The translations under genes were made by a program, and so were the position numbers. From Candidatus Pollutiaquabacter sp. (lineage in GTDB: Bacteria; Bacteroidota; Bacteroidia; AKYH767-A; 2013-40CM-41-45): a DNA stretch of 23,678 bases. Below, in pieces: positions 16,435 to 23,678 of the stretch; position 1 is the stretch's first letter, and every line of letters starts with the position of its first letter. The notes beneath the pieces are model-generated. The model saw only the letters and a list, made by a program, of their open reading frames with translations. It made no database searches and was not told where the DNA came from. The stretch spans positions 1-23,678 of the forward strand of contig CAINVI010000088.1 of assembly GCA_903854075.1 (NCBI GenBank), written 5' to 3'.

Positions 16435-17318
16435 AAAAGCCACTGCGTATACTTACCGTTGATTTTGAGGATTGGTTTCATATTCTGGATCATCCGGAAA
16501 CCCGATACCCTGAACAATGGTCGCGCTATGAATCGCGCATCGAACAAAATGTAGACCGACTGCTGGCGCTTTTTGATAAGCATAGTGTAAGAGCGACCTG
16601 GTTCTGCCTCGGATGGTCTGCAGAACGTTTTCCGGCGCTGGTGCAACGCATCGCGGCTCACCATCAAATCGCCTGTCACACCTACGGTCATCAATTGCTC
16701 TTTCAGCAATCTCCTGCGGCTTTCAAAGAAGACACACTCAAGGCCAAAAATATCCTTGAAGATACGATTGGTCGTCCGGTCGATACGTTTCGCGCTGCCG
16801 GATTTTCGGTGACGCGAACTACGCCTTGGTTTTTTGAAGCGCTGCGGAGTTGTGGATTTACGGTAGATAGTTCGGTGTTTGTTGCTCGACGGAATCATGG
16901 CGGATTTCCGGAATTCGGCGGAGAAGGACCTTGTCGAATACAAACGTCTGCCGGTGAACTACTCGAGCTGCCCCTTTCTCCGTTACATAAATTCGGCCGC
17001 CCTTTTATTTATAGTGGTGGTGGCTATTTTCGGCTGCTCCCGTATCCATGGATCCGTTCTGCTTTTCAGTCTGCCGACTACACGATGACGTATTTTCATC
17101 CGAGGGATATCGATGCTGGCCAGCCGATACTAACTACTTTGCCTATACGCAGAAAATTTATGTCTTATTACGGATTGAAAGGGTGTTTCCGTAAACTGGA
17201 TGTATTGCTTACCGATTTCGACTTCCTGTCGGTAGCTGCAGCTGCAGAAGAACTTCAAAAGCACCAACTGCCGGTCAGGCAATTCCGGAACGACAATACC
17301 ATGGTCACCATTGGATAA
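16431..17318 (+). CDS. Polysaccharide deacetylase (XrtA-type, with DUF3473-like C-terminus)
   Basis: A 295-residue carbohydrate esterase family 4 (NodB-like) protein. The metal and catalytic residues are visible in TVDFEDWFHI (Asp11, Asp14) and CHTYGHQ (His83, His87). The usual R-A-P motif reads FRAAGFS, with Pro replaced by Ala (Ala123). The C-terminal part, SGGGYFRLLPY and TYFHPRDID, matches the DUF3473 extension of deacetylases found with exosortase-linked exopolysaccharide loci. No exosortase is present here. It starts with GTG on a four-base overlap (GTGA) with the GNAT-like gene. It lacks a signal peptide, so it probably removes N-acetyl groups from a precursor on the cytosolic side. 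Confidence 0.88.
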   Translation: MKKPLRILTVDFEDWFHILDHPETRYPEQWSRYESRIEQNVDRLLALFDKHSVRATWFCLGWSAERFPALVQRIAAHHQIACHTYGHQLLFQQSPAAFKEDTLKAKNILEDTIGRPVDTFRAAGFSVTRTTPWFFEALRSCGFTVDSSVFVARRNHGGFPEFGGEGPCRIQTSAGELLELPLSPLHKFGRPFIYSGGGYFRLLPYPWIRSAFQSADYTMTYFHPRDIDAGQPILTTLPIRRKFMSYYGLKGCFRKLDVLLTDFDFLSVAAAAEELQKHQLPVRQFRNDNTMVTIG

Positions 17319-17331
17319 TTTCGTAGATTCG
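17316..17331 (+). promoter_or_regulatory. Tandem TAnnTTCG elements before the Wzi/RemB-like gene
   Basis: TAATTTCG (17316-17323, beginning at the deacetylase stop codon) is followed directly by TAGATTCG (17324-17331), five bases before ATG 17337. Two adjacent copies in an 18-base gap suggest a promoter starting a new transcript here, but no -33 element is clear. Confidence 0.4.
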
Positions 17332-17336
17332 GAGCG

Positions 17337-18932
17337 ATGTTGATGAGGCCGTACTTCCTTTTTATACTGATAATCCTATCGCAGGCTGCAACTGCGCAGG
17401 AGTTCGTATTTCCGTTGAATCGTGATCTGAACACACGAATGGGAAGTCAGCTGGCCGCAGATACCACCGGTTTTCATACCTCTATATTTCCATACGTTAC
17501 TACGGACCTTGATAGTGTGGTAAATCGGGATGAAACATTTTCGCTCTATGGATGTGAATCATCGTTCTACAAGACGTGGATTGGACGAAAGCTTCGTAAA
17601 GAGCATTTGTTGAATGTAGATGCGGATGATCTCAGGTTGTCGGTAGATCCGGTTTTTAATCTGCAGCTGGGCCGTGATCAACGGAATAGTAGAAATGTTT
17701 TCGTGAATACCCGCGGAGTTCTGGTGCAGGGAAACGTGAGTAATAAGTTCTTTTTCTATTCGTCGTTTCACGAGAATCAAGCACGTTATCTGGGCTACAT
17801 TGACAGTCTTGTCCGACGGAATAAAGTAGTTCCGGGGCAAGGCATTGTTAAATTTCTGGACGATGAAAAACTTGATTTTAGTGTGGCTACCGGTGGAATG
17901 GGCTACCGCGTTAATCGCCATTTTGATTTTTTGCTGGCGCAGGACCGGCTTTTTATAGGTGACGGGTATCGATCGCTCTTATTGTCGGATAATGCCTATC
18001 CGTTTCCGTTTCTTCGTGCGAATATGACGTTCTGGAAGTTCCGTTATTCGGTCATCTACTCGGTCATGCAGGATTTACAGACACCGCCGGACCGAAATGT
18101 CGGCTATCCTAAAAAGTACAGTACGTTTCATTACCTGGATATCAATGTTGGTAAGCGTAACCGTTTGACGCTGGGAATATTTGAAGCGGTGATATGGAAG
18201 CCGGCTGCATCACGTGGGTATGAGTTACATTACCTCAATCCTTTTTTATTCCTCCGACCGGTAGAGAATTCAATCGGTTCGCCGGATAATGCATTGCTGG
18301 GTTTGAATGCACGGTGGAAGATCAGTCGCTCACATGTAGTTTACGGACAATTGATGCTGGACGAATTCCTGTTGGATGAAGTTCGCAGTGGAAAAGGGTG
18401 GTGGGGAAATAAGCAGGCGTTCCAGCTCGGTTATAAATCCTTTAATCTATTTGCTGTAAAGCAGTTGAATTTCCAGACGGAATTCAATTTCGTGCGACCG
18501 TTTATGTATCAGCACCGGAGCAGTTCGCAGAATTATTCCCACTACAGTCAACCGCTTGCGCACCCGCTGGGAGCTGATTTCTACGAATCGGTTTCCTTCT
18601 TGAATTATCGCTGGAGAAATTTCTTTGCGGAAGTTCGATTCCAATATGCAAGAGCCGGAAAAGATACAGCCGGATTTAATCTGGGGAATGATATCTTCCT
18701 CGATTACGACGATCGCCCAACGGATTATGGTTATTACATGCTCACCGGACTGAAAAGTACCTTGTCATCCTACGGTGTGCGTTTCAATTATCTTGTTAAT
18801 CCGAAAACCAATTTTGTCGTTGAGGCGGGTGCTGATTTTCGTTACTATCGTAATGCTGTCGATGATCAGTCTTCCCGTTATTTTTATTTTGGACTTCGGA
18901 CATCGCTCGAAAACTATTATTTTGATTTCTGA
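17337..18932 (+). CDS. Wzi/RemB-like outer-membrane beta-barrel protein
   Basis: A 531-residue protein with a signal peptide (MRPYFLFILIILSQAATA, then QEF) and a long series of amphipathic beta strands ending in LENYYFDF, an aromatic terminus expected of an outer-membrane barrel. The layout (long periplasmic start, LLLAQDRLFIGDG-like segment, FLRANMTFWKFRYSV, YELHYLNPFLFLRPVEN) resembles capsule assembly protein Wzi and the Flavobacterium gliding protein RemB. In both cases a link to surface polysaccharide is known or suspected. Here it sits between the repeat-unit genes and the WecA-like transferase, suggesting a role in attaching or exporting the glycan. ATG 17343 is an alternative start. 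Confidence 0.75.
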   Translation: MLMRPYFLFILIILSQAATAQEFVFPLNRDLNTRMGSQLAADTTGFHTSIFPYVTTDLDSVVNRDETFSLYGCESSFYKTWIGRKLRKEHLLNVDADDLRLSVDPVFNLQLGRDQRNSRNVFVNTRGVLVQGNVSNKFFFYSSFHENQARYLGYIDSLVRRNKVVPGQGIVKFLDDEKLDFSVATGGMGYRVNRHFDFLLAQDRLFIGDGYRSLLLSDNAYPFPFLRANMTFWKFRYSVIYSVMQDLQTPPDRNVGYPKKYSTFHYLDINVGKRNRLTLGIFEAVIWKPAASRGYELHYLNPFLFLRPVENSIGSPDNALLGLNARWKISRSHVVYGQLMLDEFLLDEVRSGKGWWGNKQAFQLGYKSFNLFAVKQLNFQTEFNFVRPFMYQHRSSSQNYSHYSQPLAHPLGADFYESVSFLNYRWRNFFAEVRFQYARAGKDTAGFNLGNDIFLDYDDRPTDYGYYMLTGLKSTLSSYGVRFNYLVNPKTNFVVEAGADFRYYRNAVDDQSSRYFYFGLRTSLENYYFDF

Positions 18933-18992
18933 TTACTGTATAGTTGTTGATTAATCGTTGCGAGGTGGTGCCGAATTGATTATTCCTGCAGG

Positions 18993-19000
18993 TATTTTTG
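18993..19000 (+). promoter_or_regulatory. Candidate -7 promoter element TATTTTTG before the WecA-like gene
   Basis: TATTTTTG is an exact match to the Bacteroidota consensus TAnnTTTG. It lies in the 86-base gap 18933-19018, 18 bases before ATG 19019. A TTG at 18976-18978 lies upstream with a 14-base spacer, shorter than usual. This is the best promoter candidate in the window. Confidence 0.5.
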
Positions 19001-19018
19001 TGGTGTCAACGACCAACG

Positions 19019-20071
19019 ATGAATCACCTGCTGGCGCTTTTCACGGCTTATCTGATTGCTGCGGCAACGATGCCCTCTGTCATTGCAGTAGCTAGAACTA
19101 GGCGAATTCTTGATTTTCCGGATCCTCGTAAAATACACGATTCAGCAGTGCCGCTAATGGGCGGAGCCGGTATTTTTGCGGCGCTGATCTTATCCCTTAC
19201 TTTTTTTGGAGCGATTTTTTTTGAGCCGCGATTTCTGTTTATAGTCACCTCCTTGCTGGTGATGTTTTTTATTGGGCTGTTGGATGATCTTCGACCGATG
19301 AAGCCGACTACCAAACTTTTCGGGCAATGTTGCGCTGCTTTTTTAGTGGTCGCCTTTGCTGATATCCGTTTGCGCGACTGGTACGGATTGTTCGGTTGGC
19401 AACAGATATCGTATGGAGCTTCGTTGCTACTCACGGCACTTCTTATAGTTTTCACCGTGAACGCTTTCAACTTTATGGATGGCATGGATGGTTTTGCAGG
19501 AAGTTTTGCCGTGCTGGTCTCGTTGTTGCAAGGTGTATTGTTTTACCTTGGCGGGCAGCCGTTTTTTGCCATGCTTTCACTCATATTGGCGGGTTCCGTT
19601 TCCGGCTTCTTACGCTTTAACCGTTTTCCGGCCCGAATTTTCATGGGCGATACTGGTTCTATGGTCGTCGGTTGGGTCCTGGCCATTTCCTCGGTGCAAT
19701 TAACCACGCTTCGTTTCACCTCTGTAACGGAATTTCCGCAGGAGGCATCGGTTTCTTTGGCTGTCTGTCTGATGGTAATACCTGTCATGGATGCACTTCG
19801 GGTGGTCCTTTTGCGACTCATTAACGGTCGATCTCCATTTCGCCCCGACAACCAACATTTTCACCATGATATGCTGCGGTTAGGTTGGACGCCGCAGCGT
19901 TCCATCATAGTCTTGTGTTTTTTTCAGCTATTTATCCTGTGGTTGACCTTCAGCCTTATTCGTCTCCCTGTTTTTCAACTGCTCTTTATACAAGTGTTTA
20001 CAGCGCTTTTGTTGTTAAGTCTTCCCGCTTTCATCGAAAGTTACAGAAAGCTGACCCATCAGCAAGGTTGA
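19019..20071 (+). CDS. wecA: Undecaprenyl-phosphate N-acetylglucosamine-1-phosphate transferase-like (WecA/TagO family)
   Basis: An integral membrane enzyme of 350 residues that starts lipid-linked glycan synthesis by moving a sugar-1-phosphate, probably GlcNAc-1-P, from its UDP donor onto undecaprenyl phosphate. Motifs in order are DFPDPRKIHDSAVPLMGGAG, GLLDDL, NAFNFMDGMDGFAGS, ARIFMGDTGSMVVGW and the WecA/MraY histidine motif QHFHHDMLRLG. About ten hydrophobic segments are visible. ATG 19019 gives the usual N-terminal helix. The next two genes make UDP-ManNAc and UDP-ManNAcA, so a GlcNAc-P-P-lipid primer followed by ManNAcA, as in enterobacterial common antigen, is plausible but unproven. 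Confidence 0.9.
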   Translation: MNHLLALFTAYLIAAATMPSVIAVARTRRILDFPDPRKIHDSAVPLMGGAGIFAALILSLTFFGAIFFEPRFLFIVTSLLVMFFIGLLDDLRPMKPTTKLFGQCCAAFLVVAFADIRLRDWYGLFGWQQISYGASLLLTALLIVFTVNAFNFMDGMDGFAGSFAVLVSLLQGVLFYLGGQPFFAMLSLILAGSVSGFLRFNRFPARIFMGDTGSMVVGWVLAISSVQLTTLRFTSVTEFPQEASVSLAVCLMVIPVMDALRVVLLRLINGRSPFRPDNQHFHHDMLRLGWTPQRSIIVLCFFQLFILWLTFSLIRLPVFQLLFIQVFTALLLLSLPAFIESYRKLTHQQG

Positions 20072-20079
20072 ACGAAACC

Positions 20080-20087
20080 TACCTTCG
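20080..20087 (+). promoter_or_regulatory. Candidate -7 promoter element TACCTTCG before wecB
   Basis: TACCTTCG lies in the 66-base gap between the WecA-like gene and wecB, 50 bases before the wecB ATG. It matches the recurring TAnnTTYG box. No -33 TTG was found at the usual spacing. Confidence 0.4.
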
Positions 20088-20123
20088 CATAATCAGTATA
20101 AGGTAAAGCCCAAATTCCAGGTT

Positions 20124-20132
20124 GGGAGGAAG
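20124..20132 (+). promoter_or_regulatory. Shine-Dalgarno-like sequence deciding the wecB start
   Basis: GGGAGGAAG lies with its GGAGG eight bases before ATG 20138. Strong Shine-Dalgarno sequences are uncommon in Bacteroidota and none this clear precedes other genes here. It supports 20138 over an out-of-frame ATG at 20133. Confidence 0.55.
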
Positions 20133-20137
20133 ATGCT

Positions 20138-21265
20138 ATGCCTACCGTCGTCAAAAAACTGCTTTTTATTTTCGGAACGCGGCCGGAAGCCATCAAAATG
20201 GCTCCGGTGGTACTGGAATGTTCGCGTAGGCCAGAATTTTCTGTAAAAGTGGCCGTTACGGCCCAGCACCGTCAAATGTTGGATCAGGTGCTGGAGTTTT
20301 TTGGAATCGTGCCGGACTACGACCTGGGACTGATGAAGCCGAACCAAACATTGTTCGATGTGACTGCGGATGGTTTGCGCGGACTTGAGCCGGTATTGGA
20401 AAAAGAACGTCCGGATGTTGTATTCGTTCAAGGCGATACCACAACTGCATTTATAGGCGCGCTGGCTGCTTATTACAAGAAATGTAAGGTGGCGCATATT
20501 GAGGCCGGGTTGAGAAGCCATAATAAGTATTCACCATTTCCGGAGGAGCTGAATCGGGTACTCGCCGGACACCTCGCTGATTTCCATTTCGCCCCGACGC
20601 AAGGAGCTGCAGAAAATCTAAAGCACGAAAATATCCGTGATCAAGTACATGTTGTGGGCAATAGTGTGATCGATGCATTGTTACTTGGCCTGGAATTATT
20701 GAAGGGATCCAAAGGCGATGCGGTTAGAACGACGCTCTCTGACCTGCCGTTATCGGGCAAGTTTGTATTGATCACCGGGCATCGTCGGGAGAGTTTTGGC
20801 GCTCCCTTTGAAAATATGTGTAATGCTATTCGCGAGATCGCCGGCGAATACAAAGAGGTACAGTTCATTTATCCGGTTCACCTTAATCCGAATGTGCAGG
20901 ATCCGGTAAACCGTTTACTGGGCAATATGCCGAACATCCATTTGATCGCACCGCTGGACTATCCTCAGTTCATTGCCCTGATGGAGCGCTGTTATCTTGT
21001 CCTGACGGATTCGGGAGGATTACAGGAAGAAGCGCCTGCGCTGGGCAAGCCGGTATTGGTCATGAGGGATGTTACCGAACGACAGGAAGGCATTGATGCC
21101 GGAACCGCGCGTCTTGTTGGCACGTCGAAAGAAATAATTACTGCTGCGTTGCGAGAACTGTTAAGTGATCAGGCTGCCTACTCACGCATGGCACACGCAG
21201 TAAATCCATACGGAGACGGATCCGCTGCCAAACGAATTGCTGACATCATTTCTGAGATTAAATAA
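20138..21265 (+). CDS. wecB: UDP-N-acetylglucosamine 2-epimerase (non-hydrolysing)
   Basis: Interconverts UDP-GlcNAc and UDP-ManNAc in the cytosol. The 375-residue product has normal length and the family marks: FGTRPEAIKMAPVV at the start, TAQHRQMLDQVLEFFGI, VQGDTTTAFIGALAAYY, KVAHIEAGLRSHNKYSPFPEE, GNSVIDAL, ITGHRRESFG, and LTDSGGLQEEAPALGKPVLVMRDVTERQEG (key part DSGGLQEEA, then RDVTERQE). The next gene is the matching dehydrogenase, so the product of the pair is UDP-ManNAcA. Confidence 0.96.
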   Translation: MPTVVKKLLFIFGTRPEAIKMAPVVLECSRRPEFSVKVAVTAQHRQMLDQVLEFFGIVPDYDLGLMKPNQTLFDVTADGLRGLEPVLEKERPDVVFVQGDTTTAFIGALAAYYKKCKVAHIEAGLRSHNKYSPFPEELNRVLAGHLADFHFAPTQGAAENLKHENIRDQVHVVGNSVIDALLLGLELLKGSKGDAVRTTLSDLPLSGKFVLITGHRRESFGAPFENMCNAIREIAGEYKEVQFIYPVHLNPNVQDPVNRLLGNMPNIHLIAPLDYPQFIALMERCYLVLTDSGGLQEEAPALGKPVLVMRDVTERQEGIDAGTARLVGTSKEIITAALRELLSDQAAYSRMAHAVNPYGDGSAAKRIADIISEIK

Positions 21266-21303
21266 TCAAATTAAAAGGAATAGTCGTAGAAAGCTCAATT
21301 GTT

Positions 21304-22518
21304 ATGAAGGAAAATGCCAAACTACAAGTGACCATCCTTGGCTTGGGATATATCGGCTTACCGACAGCAGCGTTGATTGCCAGTAAAGGTATAACGGTGC
21401 ACGGGGTGGATGTTAACCGCACGGTAGTTGATACGATCAATAAGGGTAAGATTCATATCGTCGAGCCGGATCTGGAAGGGTTGGTGCATTTTGCCGTCCG
21501 TAAAGGAACGCTTGTTGCTTCCCAAAAAGTACGCCCTTCGGATGTGTTCTTGCTGGCGGTTCCTACACCCTTCAAGAAAAATCATCAGCCGGATCTTTCC
21601 TTTGTCGAAAAAGCGACACGTATGTTGTTGCCGCAGTTGAAGCCGGGAAATCTTTTCATTATCGAATCTACCAGTCCGGTCGGTACTACCGAAAAAATGG
21701 CGCGAATGATTTTCAAAGAGCGCCCGGAATTGAAAGGCAAGATTCATATAGCGTATTGTCCGGAACGAGTATTGCCCGGAAGTGTCATTTATGAATTACA
21801 GCAGAACGATCGTGTGATTGGCGGTATTGATGCTGCATCTACGGATGCTGCATCTCAATTTTATTCCCGGTTCGTTCGCGGAACGTTACACAAAACAAAT
21901 TCCCGTACTGCGGAAATGACAAAGCTCGTAGAAAATGCCTACCGTGATGTGAACATTGCTTTCGCTAACGAGTTGTCCGTAATCTGTGATAAGGCCGGCA
22001 TAAATGTTACGGAACTGATTACACTGGCCAGTAAGCATCCGCGTGTCAAAATTCTGCAGCCGGGTCCGGGTGTCGGCGGACATTGTATTGCCGTGGACCC
22101 GTGGTTTATCGTTTCAGCTTTCCCGGAAGAGTCGCGACTTATCCGGCAAGCACGTGAAATCAATACCCATAAAACGACTTGGGTGCTTAGTAAAATTCGA
22201 GAAGCGGCGCGTGCCTTTCAGAAAAAGCATGGACGACAGGCGGTTATCGCCTGCATGGGACTCGCCTACAAACCGGATATCGATGACTTGCGCGAATCAC
22301 CGGCGCTCGACGTATATACTCACCTGGAACAGGAGGGGTGCTCGGTAATGGCGGTAGAACCGAATATTCGTAAGCATCCGCAGCTTGCCATCACCGATAC
22401 ATTACGTGCGGTACGGGAAGCTGATATGTTGGTTTACCTGGTGCGACATAAAGAGTTTCAGGGGTTGCAAACTGATGGTAAAATCGTCCTTGACTTCTGC
22501 GGTGCGATGGGTTTTTAA
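21304..22518 (+). CDS. wecC: UDP-N-acetyl-D-mannosamine dehydrogenase
   Basis: A 404-residue UDP-sugar dehydrogenase oxidising C6 twice with NAD+ to give a uronic acid. The N-terminal Rossmann motif is GLGYIGLPTAALIA; then come VPTPFKKNHQPDLSFV, ESTSPVGTTEKM, AYCPERVLPG, the lysine-containing TAEMTKLVENAYRDVNIAFANE, and the catalytic cysteine region GVGGHCIAVDPWF with Cys261. The VLPG and GGHCIAVDPWF forms, together with wecB 38 bases upstream, favour UDP-ManNAc over UDP-glucose as substrate. A related UDP-GlcNAc dehydrogenase is possible. ATG 21304 has no clear Shine-Dalgarno. Confidence 0.92.
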   Translation: MKENAKLQVTILGLGYIGLPTAALIASKGITVHGVDVNRTVVDTINKGKIHIVEPDLEGLVHFAVRKGTLVASQKVRPSDVFLLAVPTPFKKNHQPDLSFVEKATRMLLPQLKPGNLFIIESTSPVGTTEKMARMIFKERPELKGKIHIAYCPERVLPGSVIYELQQNDRVIGGIDAASTDAASQFYSRFVRGTLHKTNSRTAEMTKLVENAYRDVNIAFANELSVICDKAGINVTELITLASKHPRVKILQPGPGVGGHCIAVDPWFIVSAFPEESRLIRQAREINTHKTTWVLSKIREAARAFQKKHGRQAVIACMGLAYKPDIDDLRESPALDVYTHLEQEGCSVMAVEPNIRKHPQLAITDTLRAVREADMLVYLVRHKEFQGLQTDGKIVLDFCGAMGF

Positions 22519-22549
22519 TGCGAAGGGGAATAACTGCAGCTGATCAATC

Positions 22550-23678
22550 ATGTCTCTGACCAAACCAAATACTATTAACGACGATTTTCTCGGTATACCG
22601 CGAAGTGTGCTTGAGTTTATGCTTTTTCGATTGGTCGGGTTAGTGTTGGTTTTTCTGTTACATGTCGTCTTGTCCAACATGATGGGTGCTAAAAGCTATG
22701 GCGATTATGTGATCGTTATTTCATGGTTACAACTGCTCGTGGTAATCAGTACGTTCGGTATGGAAAGTTCCGCGGCTCGCTTTCTTCCGCTGTTAGTCAG
22801 TCAAAAGAAATATGAACAAGCTGCAGGATTCGTTCGCTTCTCCTACCTGCTGATAACGGCAACAGCTATCCTGTGTAGTATCGGCGCACTTGTTTTTCTG
22901 ATCAATTTCAGTCAGACGAAAAGGGTCAGCTTTCAGGAAGGATTGTTTTGGTCAATATTACTTTTACCGGTACTGGCGCTAGTGCATCAGTCTGCTGCCA
23001 TTCTACGTTCATTCCAGCGAGTGAAGGCATCCGTGTTGCCGCTACAGGTTATCTGGCCATTGCTGATGGCGATTGCTGCCTGCTGGTATTATTTGGAAAA
23101 CGACAGGTTGTCTGTGGATGCGATCATGCTGTTGCAGCTTGGCTGTACGCTGATGGTCGGTTGGCTGGTACGAAGGAAAAAAAACCGCCGACTGGATGCT
23201 GAGATTGCGTTGGCGACACCGGAATACGAATTAAAATCCTGGTTTTCCTCGGCCTCGTTTTTCCTGTTGTTATCGCTGGCGGAGTTTTTATTATACCATG
23301 CTGATATACTTTCCGTAGGCTATGTAATTAGCCATGTTCAGGCCGGACGATATTATGCTGCTACTGCTATTGCTTCGATTGTTGCTTTTGGACTGTCAGT
23401 GACAGATCATTTGTACATGCCCGCTCTGAAGTCTGCTTTTGCCAGCGGAAAGCGTAAGTTGTTACAAGAGAAATTGCGAAGTGCTACCCGCCAGGTTTTC
23501 ATGATTACGTTACCTGTGGTGCTCGTTTTTATGTTGGGCGGTGAATGGCTGCTCTCTGCATTCGGTTCTTCGTTTAAGCAGGCGTATGTTCCACTGCTGA
23601 TTTTATTGACCGGACAATTATTTCACGCTTCCGTGGGTATGTCGGGCGGATTGTTGGTGTCTGCTGGACATCGTCAAC
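22550..23678 (+). CDS. Second polysaccharide flippase, Wzx-type, cut by the window edge
   Basis: An open frame of 376 codons from ATG 22550 (MSLTKPNTINDDFLG) runs off the right edge without a stop, so the 3' end is missing. It has about ten hydrophobic segments, with VLEFMLFRLVGLVLVFLLH, GDYVIVISWLQLLVVIST, GMESSAARFLPLLVSQKKYE and YYAATAIASIVAFGLSVTDHLYMP. This is the pattern of MOP-superfamily oligosaccharide flippases: an N-terminal glide of helices, then a GMESSAARF-type conserved stretch. It lies 31 bases after wecC. A separate flippase gene exists at 9649-10953, and the two differ in sequence, so this one may serve a second glycan or a different step. Confidence 0.88.
   Translation, partial: MSLTKPNTINDDFLGIPRSVLEFMLFRLVGLVLVFLLHVVLSNMMGAKSYGDYVIVISWLQLLVVISTFGMESSAARFLPLLVSQKKYEQAAGFVRFSYLLITATAILCSIGALVFLINFSQTKRVSFQEGLFWSILLLPVLALVHQSAAILRSFQRVKASVLPLQVIWPLLMAIAACWYYLENDRLSVDAIMLLQLGCTLMVGWLVRRKKNRRLDAEIALATPEYELKSWFSSASFFLLLSLAEFLLYHADILSVGYVISHVQAGRYYAATAIASIVAFGLSVTDHLYMPALKSAFASGKRKLLQEKLRSATRQVFMITLPVVLVFMLGGEWLLSAFGSSFKQAYVPLLILLTGQLFHASVGMSGGLLVSAGHRQ

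Noticed and set aside
16419..16943. 174-codon open frame on the minus strand
   Set aside because: It lies almost wholly over the polysaccharide deacetylase gene, whose catalytic motifs are clear. The reverse frame has no recognisable domain, so it is a shadow.
20065..20080. Short inverted repeat AGGTT...AACCT at the end of the WecA-like gene
   Set aside because: A five-pair stem overlapping a stop codon and without a T run is likely to be chance.

Overview
This window looks like a chromosomal segment of a Bacteroidota bacterium with roughly balanced base composition. The evidence is a DUF6029 protein next to an Omp28-type lipoprotein and a PorT-like beta-barrel, a Wzi/RemB-like outer-membrane protein, few Shine-Dalgarno sequences, and repeated TAnnTTCG/TAnnTTTG boxes just before genes, resembling the Bacteroidota -7 promoter element. 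The order within the phylum cannot be fixed from the sequence. All convincing complete genes lie on the + strand and are tightly packed. No gene-free stretch exceeds 100 bases, and I see no rRNA, tRNA, CRISPR array or insertion sequence.

Layout. (1) 1-117: an AT-rich stub that reads as the start of an unrelated minus-strand protein. It abuts the broken 5' end of a DUF6029 gene, so it is probably a chimeric junction or a recombination scar. (2) 118-2544: envelope genes (DUF6029, Omp28-like lipoprotein, small beta-barrel). (3) 2615-5951: deoC, an active aldehyde dehydrogenase, and a shorter aldehyde dehydrogenase-like protein with no catalytic domain, together resembling a split ALDH16. (4) 5968-9638: cysC-cysD-cysN-cysQ, which makes PAPS and removes the by-product PAP. 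(5) 9649-17318: a polysaccharide block with a Wzx-type flippase, a Wzy/ligase-type polymerase, a sulfotransferase, two glycosyltransferases, a GNAT-like protein and a polysaccharide deacetylase. From the sulfotransferase on, the genes overlap or are one base apart. (6) 17337-18932: a Wzi/RemB-like outer-membrane barrel. (7) 19019-23678: a WecA-like initiating transferase, WecB and WecC (UDP-GlcNAc to UDP-ManNAc to UDP-ManNAcA), and a second flippase cut by the right edge.

How the genes may work together (inference). A lipid-linked glycan is started by the WecA-like enzyme, probably contains ManNAcA, is extended by the glycosyltransferases, and is modified by deacetylation, possibly acylation, and sulfation. 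It would be flipped by Wzx, polymerised by Wzy, and held at or passed through the outer membrane with help from the Wzi/RemB-like barrel. A complete PAPS supply beside a sulfotransferase, with no PAPS reductase or sulfite reductase in view, suggests that sulfate activation here serves polysaccharide sulfation more than cysteine synthesis. The export proteins Wza and Wzc are not in the window.
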